Shown here: piece by piece, positions 39,305 through 51,222 of the stretch
Numbering within the stretch: position 1 is the stretch's first letter
How the letters are laid out: each line of letters starts with the position of its first letter
From: Guillardia theta CCMP2712
Taxonomy: Eukaryota; Cryptophyceae; Pyrenomonadales; Geminigeraceae
Assembly: GCF_000315625.1 (NCBI RefSeq)
Contig: NW_005434653.1
Span: 416,417-480,416 of the forward strand
DNA: 64,000 bases
Direction: 5' to 3'
Made by a program: the position numbers and the translations under genes
The notes under the pieces: model-generated
The model's input: only the letters and a program-made list of their open reading frames with translations
The model's database searches: none
Told to the model about the DNA's origin: nothing

Positions 39305-42300
39305 TCACAGCTGATGCGAAGAATCTTTCAAGCTCTCAATCCAACTGTCCACCTCCTCCTTGCTCTTGCAGATGAACTCATACGTCCTGTTGTTCTGCAC
39401 GTCCCTGATCACGAAGCTTCGCTCGTCCTGCCCGTGGTCCACCAGGCAGGCGGGGAGGAACAGAACTCGCTTCGGGATCGCGTTCGCCTTGAGCGCTTCG
39501 GCCCCTTCGAAGCACTTGAGCCTGTTTCCCACTAGGACGAAGAACCTCTCCTTGAGCACCGAAGTGAAGAACCCCTTCTGCCTCATCCAGCCTCTTTTCC
39601 TCTCGTAGGGCTTCGCCTGGTGACTCAGGCTCGACCTCCGGTCCTTGTCGCTCCACGTGCCCGCAAAGTTCTCCTTGAGAAAGTCTCGGATGTCATAGGC
39701 GAGGAGGCTGCTGAGGAGCTGCAGGAACTGAGCACAGACCAGCCGCGTCCTCGGGTCCCTTGATGCGTACAGCTGCTGCATGGAGGTGCCAGGCAGCTCA
39801 AGGAGGATGTTGACATGAAAGCTTCCTGTCTGGTGCATGTAGGTAGCCGCTGCCTTTCCTTGCACGTAGTTGGACAGGCCGAAGTAGGAGCCTTTCCTGA
39901 CCACCTTGTGAACCCCCTCACTCCTGTACAGCTGGACTTCTCCTGAGTGGACGAAGAAGAGGCTGGAGCAGTTCTGAGCCGCCTCGATGGGCTCTCGAGC
40001 TCCCAGGCGGTGGACGATGCCGTACTTGCGGAGGAGGTAGGCGACCGAGGGGTTGTGGAAGACGTCCTCTTTGGACATCCTCCGAGACTCGGTGGCTGTC
40101 TCAGCGATCCTCTTGAGCAGGTTGTGGACGTGATAGGCCTTGTAGGGGCTGGTGAAGGTAAGCTCAACCCAGTAGACCATCTCGTCGTGTAGCGCGTCCA
40201 GGTCCTCGGCGAACTCGATCGCGATGGTGGTGATCTGGAACTTGTGGGCGAAGGAAACCTTGAGGATCTGGTTATTCTGTATCAAGAGAGCCTTGGAGTC
40301 TACTAGCGGCCCGAAGATCATCGGGTCCAAGACGATGTAGTGGCTGAGGAAGATAATCCTCGACCTGAAGCTCTTGCCGATGCCGATGCGCTTGCAATGG
40401 CACTTGAAGCTCTGAACGAACCTCTGGCTCAGCGGCAGCGAGAACGTCTTGATGCAACTGAACGCACAGACGTCATGTTCACATCGCGACAAGACAAGAG
40501 ATAGAGTGACCTCTGTCGCAGCTGCTCCTTGCTGTCTTGGTCGCCCACCACCGACTGCCTGTCAGTGAAAGCCTTCAGACATGCCATCCTGATCGCTTCG
40601 TTCTGAATCCTCTCCAGGTAGAGCGAAAGCTCGATGCTGACACCGTGATAGAACGTGACCAGGTCGACTTGGTCTACACCACCTACATCGATGGACTTGG
40701 TAGAATGGGCGGTAGAGTCCATGGCCTCCTTGTAGATGTCTTGCAGTAACTTCTTGTCTGCAAAGTTCAACATCTCCCCTTGCAACCTCGTCGACTCCTT
40801 CCTCAACAGCAACTTGGACGCGATCTTCTCGTACATCGTCTGCCCCCCGGACACGTCGGGCAGAGTTGAGTCAGTCCATGACGGCTGCCGCTCTAGGAAC
40901 CTCTTGACGAGGCTCTTGGTGTGGCGGAACTTGTTCGTGCCCTTGTCTTGTTGCTTGCTCTCAGCAGAGGACGAGCTGGACTTCAGGTGGACTTCTATCA
41001 CCTCCGCCTCTCCCTCTCGCACCCTGTACGCCATGGACGGCTGAGAGTTAAGAAACTGAGACAAGCCCAGTATGCTGCCCTCGCTATGGATACAAAACAG
41101 CGGGACTCGGACGTCGCCGTCCAAGGAGGCGTCAGGTACGCAGGTACCAAGGGGATGGTAGTTCTGAGCAGAGTCTGATCTCCGCACGACTCCTTCTACC
41201 ACTCCACTCTTGACGAGAAAGATCTTATCCTCCACGTAGCCCTCTGGTATGATGACCTCGTGCTTGCGGAAAGTTCTGACCGTTGCCATCGGGTTGTTCT
41301 CGAACAGCTTGAAGAACTTCTTCTTGTCGAAGTAAGGAACGTTCAGAGTCTCGTCGCCCACCAGGATTTCCTCCGTGCTCGTGTGCAGCGCAATCTGAAA
41401 GTTGGGGTCGCAAACAGCATGCGCCATGTCCCTGTGCAGCAGGTCGATGCTTCTCTTCCGAAAGACGATAATCTTCTGATCTTCATAGAAGGATGTGTTG
41501 AAGTGGAAGAAGCAGAACGTCTTTCGAGCTCCCGTCCTCCTACGGCTCTGTACATCTCAAAGTCACGGAGGAGAGGTCTTGAGATCAGATCGTTACCTGG
41601 TGCGTGAAAACTTCAACCCTCACGTCTCCTCGTACAATGACGTTGCACTGATAAACCCTGTGCCTCCACGACTCTTTACTCAACCCCTGAGAAATCACAA
41701 AGGGAACTCCGTATCGTTTGAGCGAGTCGAAGACAACAACTCTTTGGGAGATGATCACAAAGCTGTGGAGAACATCAACTCGGCACTGCACAAACAGTTC
41801 ACCTCTCACCTGAAAACAAAGTCTTGCTTTCCGTTCAGCAGCCTTTCAGCCAAGAGTTCAAGTCTGTCCAGAGACATCTGTCTCACGGACCACGGATCTA
41901 TCCCGCTGTACAGCACCGCCTCCACGTAGTGCACATATCGCTGCTGGCTCGGCCCCTCCACGCTCTGGTTGTGCTTCACCTGCTTCCTCCACATGCAGCT
42001 CGACCCCTCGTTCGTCACCTCGTCCAGCTCGTCGTCAGGGTTGAAGTCCTCCGTCCTCCTGTACGCGAACAGCTCCAGCGCGTCCAGCGCTGACCTACGA
42101 TGCCCCGTCCACATCAGCAGGGCCGCGATCATGACGCCTGTCCTGCCCTTGCCTCCCTTGCAGTGCACCACCACCACGTTCTTCCTGTCCCTCTGCAGCC
42201 ACGACGACGCTTCCTGGCAGAAGTAGATCAGCTCCGCCAGCAGAGGAGGCGCGTGATCCTCGAACGGGATGCGCTGGACTTGGTTGTAGAGCATCTGGGG

Positions 42301-43941
42301 ATGGTAGTTCCCCATGGACCCGTCGGAGGAGGTATAGGTGTCGCAGAGGTTGAACACGAAGAACTTCCCGTGATGCCGCAGCGACAGGAAGCGAGCCACC
42401 ACATGGATGTCGTTGCGGTACGCCGTGTGCCCGCCGAAGGCAGGAGCGGACATGGCGATGACGCGGTTGGTGATGTAGGTGAGGTCGAGGTCGTAGCCGT
42501 GCTTCTTGTACCTGCGCTTGTTCTGCGAGACTGCGGTCCTGAGCTTCTGGTTGACGGCGCCGCTGATCTTCCTTGCCCTGCGTATGCCGAGGAGGATACG
42601 GAGGACCCTTGCTCCGACAGCGACACGGGAGAGGATGCGGAGGCCGGAGGTTGGGTTGGTCCCCTTGACAAGGTACTGATCGAAGGCACCGGCTTCGTAC
42701 AAGAGCCTTGAAGTCACTGCAAAGGTGCTGAACCAGATGACGACGAAGTCGAAGATGTTCCAAGAGACCATCCAGAAGCGCCTGCCAAGAGCCAGTTGCC
42801 TGAGGGATAGCTCGAGAACGAAGACGAAGCCAATGCTCACGTTGATGCCAATCTGCACGGGAGTCTGATGATCGGACTCGTTAGAGTCAAAGGCAAACAA
42901 GAGAACATTGATAACATCCGTGATGACAAGAACAAGTATAATGGCGTTGACCCACAATGACTCGATCGCGTTGGCTAAACTTTCTTTCCAGTATTTCACA
43001 TCGTCATTCTCGTTTTCAACCAATTGCTCCCACTCGAGAAACACATCGTTGAGTTTTCCGCCAACAAACTCAAATGCTGTCGAGATCATGGCTTCAGACG
43101 AAGCCACGGCTGCTGCCTCGTTGTGTACCGAAGCTTTCAGCTGGATACCACCTTCGATAGCCTCCAGAGTATCAGCAAGCGCAGGGACTTGCCATGTTGA
43201 AAGCTTCTGGATCGGAAACGTTGCAAGAGTGAAATGAAGCTGTGTCGGACTTCCACTGTGTCCCATAACTCTCTCCCCGCTCTGAGCTGCGAGATTGAAC
43301 TTGAGGTCGAGCTCGGTTGAAGAGAAGGGAAGGATACGTGTCAGGTCCAACACGACGCGCCCGATCAATTCAGTCCTTGCGCTGTCCCAATGATACACAG
43401 AGATCGTGAGATTGCTGGCCTCCCCTCCTGATTCCAACTCACATCTTCTCCGCGCCCTGTCGAAATGATGCTCATGAACAAAGATTTCAAAAGTTTCGTT
43501 CCAGGTGTATTCAAGAGCACTGAACTTGACGCTGCTCTGAAACTCTTGGCTATCAAAGGAAAACGTGCAGAAGCAATCACACGTGGTATCCGAACCTGTG
43601 CTCGGCAAGTCGACGGCTGATTTCAAGTTGATCAGGAGAGTCTGATGCAATGGTGCCGGCCCAGACCTCGGCTGGGGCGGGTTACCTTCATCCGTGATAT
43701 CATGCTGCTCAATGAACTCTGCATCTGTGAAAGGATATATCTTCTCACCGGCCTCCAATGTTTCATTTCCTGTCCTGTGTCTTTCAGGTAGCTTCTTCTC
43801 TTTCCGTACATAATTGATGGAGAGCGGGTTGTTGATCACCACATCCAGGGTCTCGCATTCTTCCAGGACTATGTCCGAAGACAGGTCTCCATTGCCCTCG
43901 TGAGCTCCGTGGTATGGTCCAGCTTCAACTCTGTACTCCAT
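39305..43941 (-). CDS. Voltage-sensing phosphatase fused to CNB-like and PH domains, copy A (1495 aa)
   Basis: Exons complement(39305-40457, 40511-41547, 41597-41762, 41810-43941); introns of 53, 49 and 47 bp. Domains in order: acidic N-terminus, C2 (HQTLLINLKSAVDLP ... YHWDSARTELIG), voltage sensor with S2 FVFVLELSLRQLALGRRFW, S3 WNIFDFVVIWFS and S4 LRILSRVAVGARVLRILLG with regularly spaced Arg. Then a PTEN/VSP phosphatase with RIPFEDHAPP and HCKGGKGRTG (catalytic Cys about residue 594), tensin-type C2 (GDVRVEVFTHQ; FFHFNTSFYEDQK), a CNB-like fold (FRKHEVIIPEGYVEDKIFLV ... GSILGLSQFLN), a PH/GRAM-like region, a second CNB-like fold (VRKGSYFGLSNYVQGKAAAT) and a PH domain (KRGWMRQKGFFTSVLKERFF). 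Expected action: voltage-controlled dephosphorylation of membrane phosphoinositides. The CNB folds lack the Arg of the phosphate-binding cassette, so ligand binding is doubtful. ATG at 43941 is the first in-frame ATG; the frame is open upstream but only from TTG. Confidence 0.88.
41897..42650 (-). repeat. Inverted 754-bp near-identical tract, copy A
   Basis: The reverse complement equals 46620-47373 at 752 of 754 positions by direct comparison. The two differences are third-codon-position changes (ACG/ACT and GCG/GCC). Identity begins abruptly at the S4 region and ends in the codon before PW near the end of the phosphatase domain. Confidence 0.95.
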
Positions 43942-45295
43942 ATTGAGGAGAATTTCAAACTCTTTCTCTGACAATCCTGTTCCTCAAGGTTCTAATTAAC
44001 TTCGATGTCACTTTCCATCCTGGCTCACAACTCCCTTGTTCTGCTGTCCTTCCCTGCGATGAATGAGATCGGAGATCAACTCATTCAAGAGAGTTACAAC
44101 CTTACTCTTATTGAATCTTCTCAACCATGGCGCGCTCCCTGCTTCTGATCCCTTGCGCCTTCAGTATGGTCCTGACTGTACCATGGTTCGCAATTTGGGT
44201 CCCCATACCACCCCTTCATTTCAGGTATTCGAAGGGGTGGGGGTGATGAAGGAAGTGGGGTCGGTCAATCCGGGACGGCTGAGACTCAAGTACCCCACCC
44301 CCAACCCAACTCCAATCTTTTTGCCACCCTTTTTGAGAGCACAGATGAGGGGGTCCTTTCATAGCCTCTCAATTAGTGAAAGTCACTGAGAGTGGTGAAT
44401 CAGGAGTTCTGCCCGGGGTCACTGAGGGGTGGGGGTAGGGGGGTACTACGGTACCGGCAGTGCTCAAAAAAGTGAGGAAAGAAAAACGCAACTTCGAACT
44501 GACAGCTGAAATATTAGTCAATCCTCTTCACGCTCTCAGCCTTTTTTACTCAAAGTTAATGCCCGGCCGCGGCCGCAGTGCGCCGGGCCCGGGGTCACCG
44601 TACGGTGGTGATGGTCGGACTGAGCCCGGCCTGGAGTCTGCCGCCGGCCGCGCAGTGCTCCGAGGCTACTCCGGTGACCGGGGCCCGGGGAGTCCGAGGC
44701 TCACTGAGTCAGGCTCGGAGCGCCCGGGCCCTCTGAGTGACCGTCGGCGAGGCTCAGAACTGAGGCCTCAGCGAGTTGACTCGGAACTGAGCCGGGCGGG
44801 CCCCCGGGCGGCCCCACCGGTCGCTCAGCTGATTTTTTTTATAATAGAGTTTTATCATTCTAGGTCGACAGGCATAGATCATAGATACTCGGGAGTAGGG
44901 GAATTCATTATTGGGTATTAATATTATAATGGTACAAACAGTTATAGCTTACTGGTAGCTAGAGATGACCTTTTTCTACCAGGCTGGGAGATATTTCAGA
45001 AACAGCGCTACTGTTGCTTCTTTCTTATAACACATTTAATGTACAAAACTTTAAAATTATTTTTCCTTTAAAAGTTACAGGGCAAAGGACCATGGCAGGA
45101 CGCCTGCTAGAGGAGGGTTTGGTCTGAGATGGAAGGAGGCGGGGCAAGACGAGTGGCACGTGGCGTGCATGGTTGAAAGAAGATCTCGATTTCGCTCGTG
45201 TGAAGATGAAGGAATGAAGCTCTGAGGAACGAACTCCTGTCGCAGTCGACGAGGAACAGCATGAATACCCAGCGGACGTTGTAGTTCAACACAAC
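43942..45295. promoter_or_regulatory. Shared upstream region of the divergent phosphatase pair, with GC-rich island 5
   Basis: 1354 bp separate the two ATGs. 44190-44450 contains CACCCC/GGGGTGGGGG words. TTTACTCAAAG lies at 44545-44555 and a GC-rich island follows to about 44830. 44840-45070 is AT-rich. No gene is supported. By position it must hold both promoters. No TATA-like element was convincingly identified. Confidence 0.45.
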
Positions 45296-48200
45296 ATGCC
45301 TAAAGAATCGGTTGTGTTGGAGGTGGATATACAGGACGAAGGTCCTATCGTCTCTATAGCTGAGGACGATTCAGGAGCAACATCAGGCAAAGGGCTGAAC
45401 ATCCCCCTTGAGCCAACTGTCTCCCTAAGTACCGTGAGGGTCAAAAAGCACAAGCTGCGCGCCCCGGACTTTCCTCTGCCGCCGCCTCCTGCTAGAGATC
45501 GCACGGGGATAGAAGTGCTCCAGCCTGGAGAGAAGATCTATCCTTACACTGATGCTGAATTCATCGAGCAGAACGACATCACTGATGAAGGCATCCCCCC
45601 CGAGCCGCGCGCTGGACCGCCGGCCGACCACCAGAGGCTGCGCATGCTTGTGAGGTCGGCGACGGATCTCCCTCAGATGGACCTTGCAGGAAAGTGCGAC
45701 TGCTACTGCAAGGTGTCCTTTGACAATCAGGAGCATCAATCTACGATCAAGTTCAACTGCTTCGACTGCTCCTGGAACGAGACGTTCGAGTTCTTCCTGC
45801 ACGAGGCTAACATCAACTTTGCCAAGTTGTGTGGGCCCAGTGGGAGCTGCGGCAAGACCATCATGGTTGCCTTGTATGATTGGGACAGGCTGAAGAGAGC
45901 GGATCTCGTCGGAAGGATCTCCATCGACCTTGCTCAGATCGTCAACATGTCATCGGAGGGCCAGGACTTCACTGTTGCTCTGATGTCTCAGACGGGAGAA
46001 GACGTGATAGGGCACAACGGAAGGGCGACGCAGGTCTCATTCCACATACAGATGTTGCCCATCGCTCAGATGAGGCACTGGCAACCGCCTTCGCTGTCAC
46101 AGACTCTGTCGACAGTAGGAGGAGAGTCGAAACTCAAGGGCGACTTCACTCGAACAAGCTCGACGATGAGCGGCCTGATTCGAAGCAACGCATCTGTTCA
46201 GACAGTTGGAAACACGATCAATGATATGTTCTTGGAATGGGAGGACGTGGAGCAGGAGGAGAACGACAATGACAAGTACTGGAGGGAGCAGCTGGCCAGA
46301 GCGATGGAGTCCCTGTGGATCAATGCCCTTGTCCTTTGTCTGGTAGTTACCGACGTTGTCAGCATCCTTGTGTTTCTGAACGACAGCTCAACCTCCAGCG
46401 AGCCTCCTGTACAGATCGGCATCAACATGAGCGTGGGAAGTGTCTTTGTCATAGAGCTCACTTTGAGGCAACTTGCGCTCAGAAGGCGGTTCTGGTTCAG
46501 CATCTGGAACATCTTTGACTTCGTCGTCATCTGGTTCAGCGCCGGAATCATGATCTCACGCTTCATCATGGTGGATGGAGCAGGAGGGATAACAGGAGGT
46601 CTCTCAGGCACAAACACAGCCTCCGGCCTCCGCATCCTCTCCCGTGTCGCTGTCGGAGCAAGGGTCCTCCGTATCCTCCTCGGCATACGCAGGGCAAGGA
46701 AGATCAGCGGCGCCGTCAACCAGAAGCTCAGGACCGCAGTCTCGCAGAACAAGCGCAGGTACAAGAAGCACGGCTACGACCTCGACCTCACCTACATCAC
46801 CAACCGCGTCATCGCCATGTCCGCTCCTGCCTTCGGCGGGCACACTGCCTACCGCAACGACATCCATGTGGTGGCTCGCTTCCTGTCGCTGCGGCATCAC
46901 GGGAAGTTCTTCGTGTTCAACCTCTGCGACACCTATACCTCCTCCGACGGGTCCATGGGGAACTACCATCCCCAGATGCTCTACAACCAAGTCCAGCGCA
47001 TCCCGTTCGAGGATCACGCGCCTCCTCTGCTGGCGGAGCTGATCTACTTCTGCCAGGAAGCGTCGTCGTGGCTGCAGAGGGACAGGAAGAACGTGGTGGT
47101 GGTGCACTGCAAGGGAGGCAAGGGCAGGACAGGCGTCATGATCGCGGCCCTGCTGATGTGGACGGGGCATCGTAGGTCAGCGCTGGACGCGCTGGAGCTG
47201 TTCGCGTACAGGAGGACGGAGGACTTCAACCCTGACGACGAGCTGGACGAGGTGACGAACGAGGGGTCGAGCTGCATGTGGAGGAAGCAGGTGAAGCACA
47301 ACCAGAGCGTGGAGGGGCCGAGCCAGCAGCGATATGTGCACTACGTGGAGGCGGTGCTGTACAGCGGGATAGACCCGTGGGTTAACCAGCGGCTGTTTCT
47401 GTCGGGGATAGAGTTGTGCGGGTCCCGGCTCTTCGATGGAAAGAGGAATGTATTCTTAAGGTGAACAAGAGAATGAGGAGAGGAGAGAGGGGGGAGAGAG
47501 AGGAGGGGAGGGGAGAGTGAAGGAAAGGGGTCATGAGAGAAGAGTGGAAAGGTGCCTATGTGTGTTTGTGACTTCTCTTTTGTGCTCTGCAGCTATACGG
47601 TGAGCTGTCAAAGAATCATGATTCTGGACTCTCTCAAGAGATTTCGGATTCCCCAACAAATTTCTCCCCCTGTAGGACTTCAGGGGTTGAAAGCCATTCT
47701 ACCAAGTGAAGCTGTTCTGTGGGGAGATGTTCGGATAGAATTCTTCGCACATAAGGTGAAATAGTTTCCTCTTTCGCATTGCTCTACTCGCTCTTGTCTT
47801 CCAACCTTCCAAGTCTCCCTTCTCATGCTGCCGTTCTGATGCCCTTCCATTGTTGAGTTGTTGTTTTCCTCTGTCTGCTCTCTCGGAGACTTTTCATGTT
47901 CTTCCCTGCTGACTTCGAATGGTTTAGAACTTGAACACGAACAAGAGAAAGCTCATCTGGTTCATCACCTTCAACACCGCTTTCCATTCGAGGACGGATA
48001 AACTGGTATTCCCAAAGAGAAGCATAGACATGCTGCACAAAGACAAGAACAACACTGTCTGCGACATTGGCTTCAAGATCACCCTAACGCTCTCCTCCTC
48101 CATCGTCCGTTTCCACAGCCAAAAGATGCTCAGTGACGCCTCGTCGCACATCACAGACCTCAAGGCGTTCTTCGACCTCTTCACCAACAACCCATGTGCG

Positions 48201-50542
48201 AGGAGGATCTGCCTGAAGAAGGACCAGTACTTGATCACGGAGGGAGCGAGGGAGGAGAGGCTGTTCATGGTGGAGAGCGGTGTCCTCGAGGGAGTGATCG
48301 TGAGCTCCCGGGATGATTCCGTCTCCTACCATGCTCTCGGGAGCTGCGTGCCGCAGTCGGGAGGGCAGCAGAACCTGAGGGTCCCGGTGATCTGCATCCA
48401 TGGCAAGGGGGCGATTATCGGGGCCTCGCAGTTTCTGAACCGCAGCTCTGCCTTCGGGTATCGCGTGAGAGGACAGGAGGCTGTGGTGATCGAGGTGCTG
48501 AAAGACAAGCGCGATGAGGAGGAGCCGGAGATCTTGCCTTCTCCCACCGTGGACTCCAACGGCAACGGGATGGTGCGAGCATCGATGGAGTCGACGGGCT
48601 CGCAGAGGTCGACGATGGAGGATGCACTGCACAGGCTGTCGTCCTTCCTGCGCGGGGAGTCGTCGTCGAGGATCACGAGGAGGTTTCATGCGGAGGAGGA
48701 CAGGCGGCTGCTGGAGGAGATCTTCTACAACTCCACAGTCTCCAGCGCCTCCGTGCGATTCGATCTGTCGGACGTGAGGGTCCTCGGGGTCAGCGATGCA
48801 GAGCTGCAGCACTTCTATCATGGTCTGAGCATAAGCCTTTCCATCAAGCTCGACCGATCGCAGCTCGAAGCAACGCGCATCGCGAGCCTGAAGTCATTCA
48901 CTGACGCGCAGACTGCAGTAGGCAACCAGGATGTCCGGGAGAAGCTCCGAGATAGGTGTTAATTCCCCTCATCCCTTGACTTGCCTCCCTCCCTCCCTCT
49001 TGATCCCTTCCTCTCCCTTCATTCTCATTCTTATTCTCATCACAACCTCCCCTGCTTCCAAAATCTCCCTTACTCCTCTGGCATCTAATCTTTCCTTTCA
49101 TCTCCTCCTTTACGTTGAATGCGTCCATCTCAATCGCTCCCTTCTCCCCTCTCTTCGCTCCCTCCTGCGCGCAACCTTCTGACGGGCCTGGGCAGCTGCA
49201 TCAAGACCTTCGACCTGCCGCTCAATCAGAAGCTCCTCCAATGCTTCAAGTGTCACTTCAAGAGGATGGGAGACAACAAGTCAAACAGGACGCGCATCAT
49301 CTTTCTCAATCAGTTTGTCATCATCGATCCTCTCATCTTCGGCCCCCTCGTTGACTCGAGCTCCATCCTCCTCCACCACTCTCAGATCCATGGCGTCGCC
49401 TTCGCCAACCAGTTCCAGGCCACCACCGTCGTCGTCCACTTCTCGGAGCAGAAAGATGACGTCACCGAGGACGTACAGTTCTCCTGCGAGCTCACCTTCC
49501 AGAATGCCAGCCGGGCCCACCAGATCCTGAACTTGTTCGAGAAGATCATCAGGATTTCAGCCGAGTCGGGCTTCGCCGACAGGGAGCTGGTCTACCAGAA
49601 CCCGGCAGTCGCCTACATCCTCCACAAGTGCGGCAAGGTGCACCACGTGGGCAAGAAGGAGCTCTTCCGAGCGGCCCGCAACTCCACCAGCCTCTTCTTC
49701 GTGTATGCTGGAGAAATCAAGTTGTGCCGGCCCGACGGGGTTCACAAGATCGTCAGGAAGGGGTTCTTCTTCGGGATGTCCAACTTCGTGCAGTGCAAGC
49801 CGGCTGCCACCTACACGGCGCAAGGAGGAACGACGAGGACCAATATCGTGCTCGAGCTCCCCAACGACTCCGTCGCTGTTCTCCAGGAGATCCCCAGCGG
49901 CTCTTCAGCGACCTCGCGCAGCTACATGCATGCGAGGTTCTTCCACTACCTCTGCACCCTGCTCGAGAGAGAGTACAGGTCTGTTCCTGTTGGTGGGGAG
50001 GGGAGGGAAAGGGAGGGGGGAAAGAAGGGAGAGGTAGTGAGGAGGGTAGCAGGAAGGAGGGAGGGGGGGGGGAGAAGGGGAAAGTGGAGGAGGAGGATGT
50101 AGAGGAGGATGAGATGCTGACAAAGAGAAACAGGGACGTGCTCAAGGAGATTTTTCCCGGCAGCTGGTGTCAGTCGGACTTTCACATGCCAGAGAGCCAG
50201 GGGGCGAAGAAGGGGGAGAGGAAACATGGATGGATGAAGCAGAAGGGCTACTTCAGTGCGGTATGGAAGCAAAGGTTCTTCGTGCTCGACAAGGACGTGC
50301 TCAACTGCTTCACGGAGAGCGATGCGCTGCGGCAGAACGCTACTCCCAAGAGGAGGCTGCTGCTTGCTGACTGCGAGGTGGAGTATGACGGCGAGGGCTC
50401 CTCGTTCATGCTGCGCGACAACTGCAACAAGAGGGACTTTCATCTTGTCTGCTCCTCCCAGCTCGAGGCGAGCGAGTGGGTGTCATCGATCAAGTCGGGC
50501 ATCGCAGCTGCTGCTGCCCAACCTCGTCGATGGCGAGTGTAA
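45296..50542 (+). CDS. Voltage-sensing phosphatase fused to CNB-like and PH domains, copy B (1515 aa)
   Basis: Exons 45296-47460, 47593-47755, 47928-48955, 49196-49978, 50134-50542; all phases match copy A, plus one extra intron before the PH domain. Residues: C2 about 113-225 (CDCYCKVSFD; YDWDRLKRADLVG); S1 340-362; S2 376-395; S3 403-424; S4 445-469 with Arg at 446, 450, 456, 459, 465, 466 and 468; phosphatase 492-690 with D573 in IPFEDHAPP and C605 in HCKGGKGRTG; tensin C2 about 720-830 (GDVRIEFFAHK; LIWFITFNTAF); CNB-like 857-967 and about 1260-1350; PH/GRAM-like 1130-1240; PH about 1407-1505 (HGWMKQKGYFSAVWKQRFFV). Glycine after CK in the P-loop matches Ciona VSP rather than PTEN (CKAGKGR). 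No ion pore is present. Function as for copy A. Confidence 0.9.
46620..47373 (+). repeat. Inverted 754-bp near-identical tract, copy B
   Basis: Partner of 41897-42650. It covers residues 443-692 of copy B (S4 helix, linker and phosphatase catalytic core), which are identical at protein level to copy A. Confidence 0.95.
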
Positions 50543-51222
50543 TGGAGCGAGCAGGAGAACGAGTGGGAGGAGGAGAACGAGTGGGAGGAAGAGAACCAGT
50601 GGGAGGAAGAGAAGTTTTTGAACATTTTGGAGGAGAAAGGAGTTTTTCCGGATGTGAGAAGAGGGCAGAAAGGGATGTAGGGAGGGAGGGAGGATGAGAT
50701 TTTGTGAATGTCCGTGAATGTTGTTGATGTTTCATTAAGAGGCAACTTGTCGAATTTGATTGAATAAAACTAATGAAATGAACGATTTTTGACAAGCTTG
50801 CAGGAAGTTATTACTACCCCCACCCCTTACTATTACAGGAGTCCTCTTATCCAGATAGACCACCCCTTGTGCGGACCCAGGAAATGCTGGGCCGTTGACG
50901 TTGACCAGAAGGAGAGTCGTGAAGGATGAAGATGGAGAAGGAGAGCGTGAGGGGAAGGCTGCGAAGAGAGGAGGGAGGAGGAGCAGGAGGAGAGAACAAG
51001 GGAGAGGAAGAGGAAAAGAAAGGAGACGAGAGAAGGGGAAGGAAGAGAGAGGGACAGGGACAAGTAGAGGGAGAGCGCGCGGGGGGGGAAGGGGAGGGGG
51101 AGGGGAATCGAAGCAATAAAGACGGGTATCAGAAAGCAAGGACAAGGACAAGGACGAGGACAAGGAAAAGGAAAAGGAAAAGGAAAAGGACGAGGACAAG
51201 GAAAAGGACAATAGGAGGGAGC
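50543..51222. other. Intergenic region, purine-rich
   Basis: GGGAGGAGAACGAGT-type direct repeats (about 50555-50610) follow the stop of copy B. 50920-51210 is GAGA/AAGGAC-rich. No gene is supported. Open frames through it on the minus strand are leucine- and serine-rich artefacts. Confidence 0.4.

Noticed and set aside
42100-42711. Long plus-strand frame opposite the phosphatase, with a near-identical frame at 46604-47170
   Set aside because: It is the antisense shadow of the conserved tract; its conservation between loci is explained by the DNA identity of the real coding strand.
43942-43974. Start of phosphatase copy A at 43974
   Set aside because: The codon there is TTG; the first in-frame ATG is at 43941.
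46620-47373. Tract identity as a transposon or segmental duplication
   Set aside because: Both ends fall inside homologous coding exons of diverged paralogues, and no terminal repeats or target duplications are visible; gene conversion fits better.
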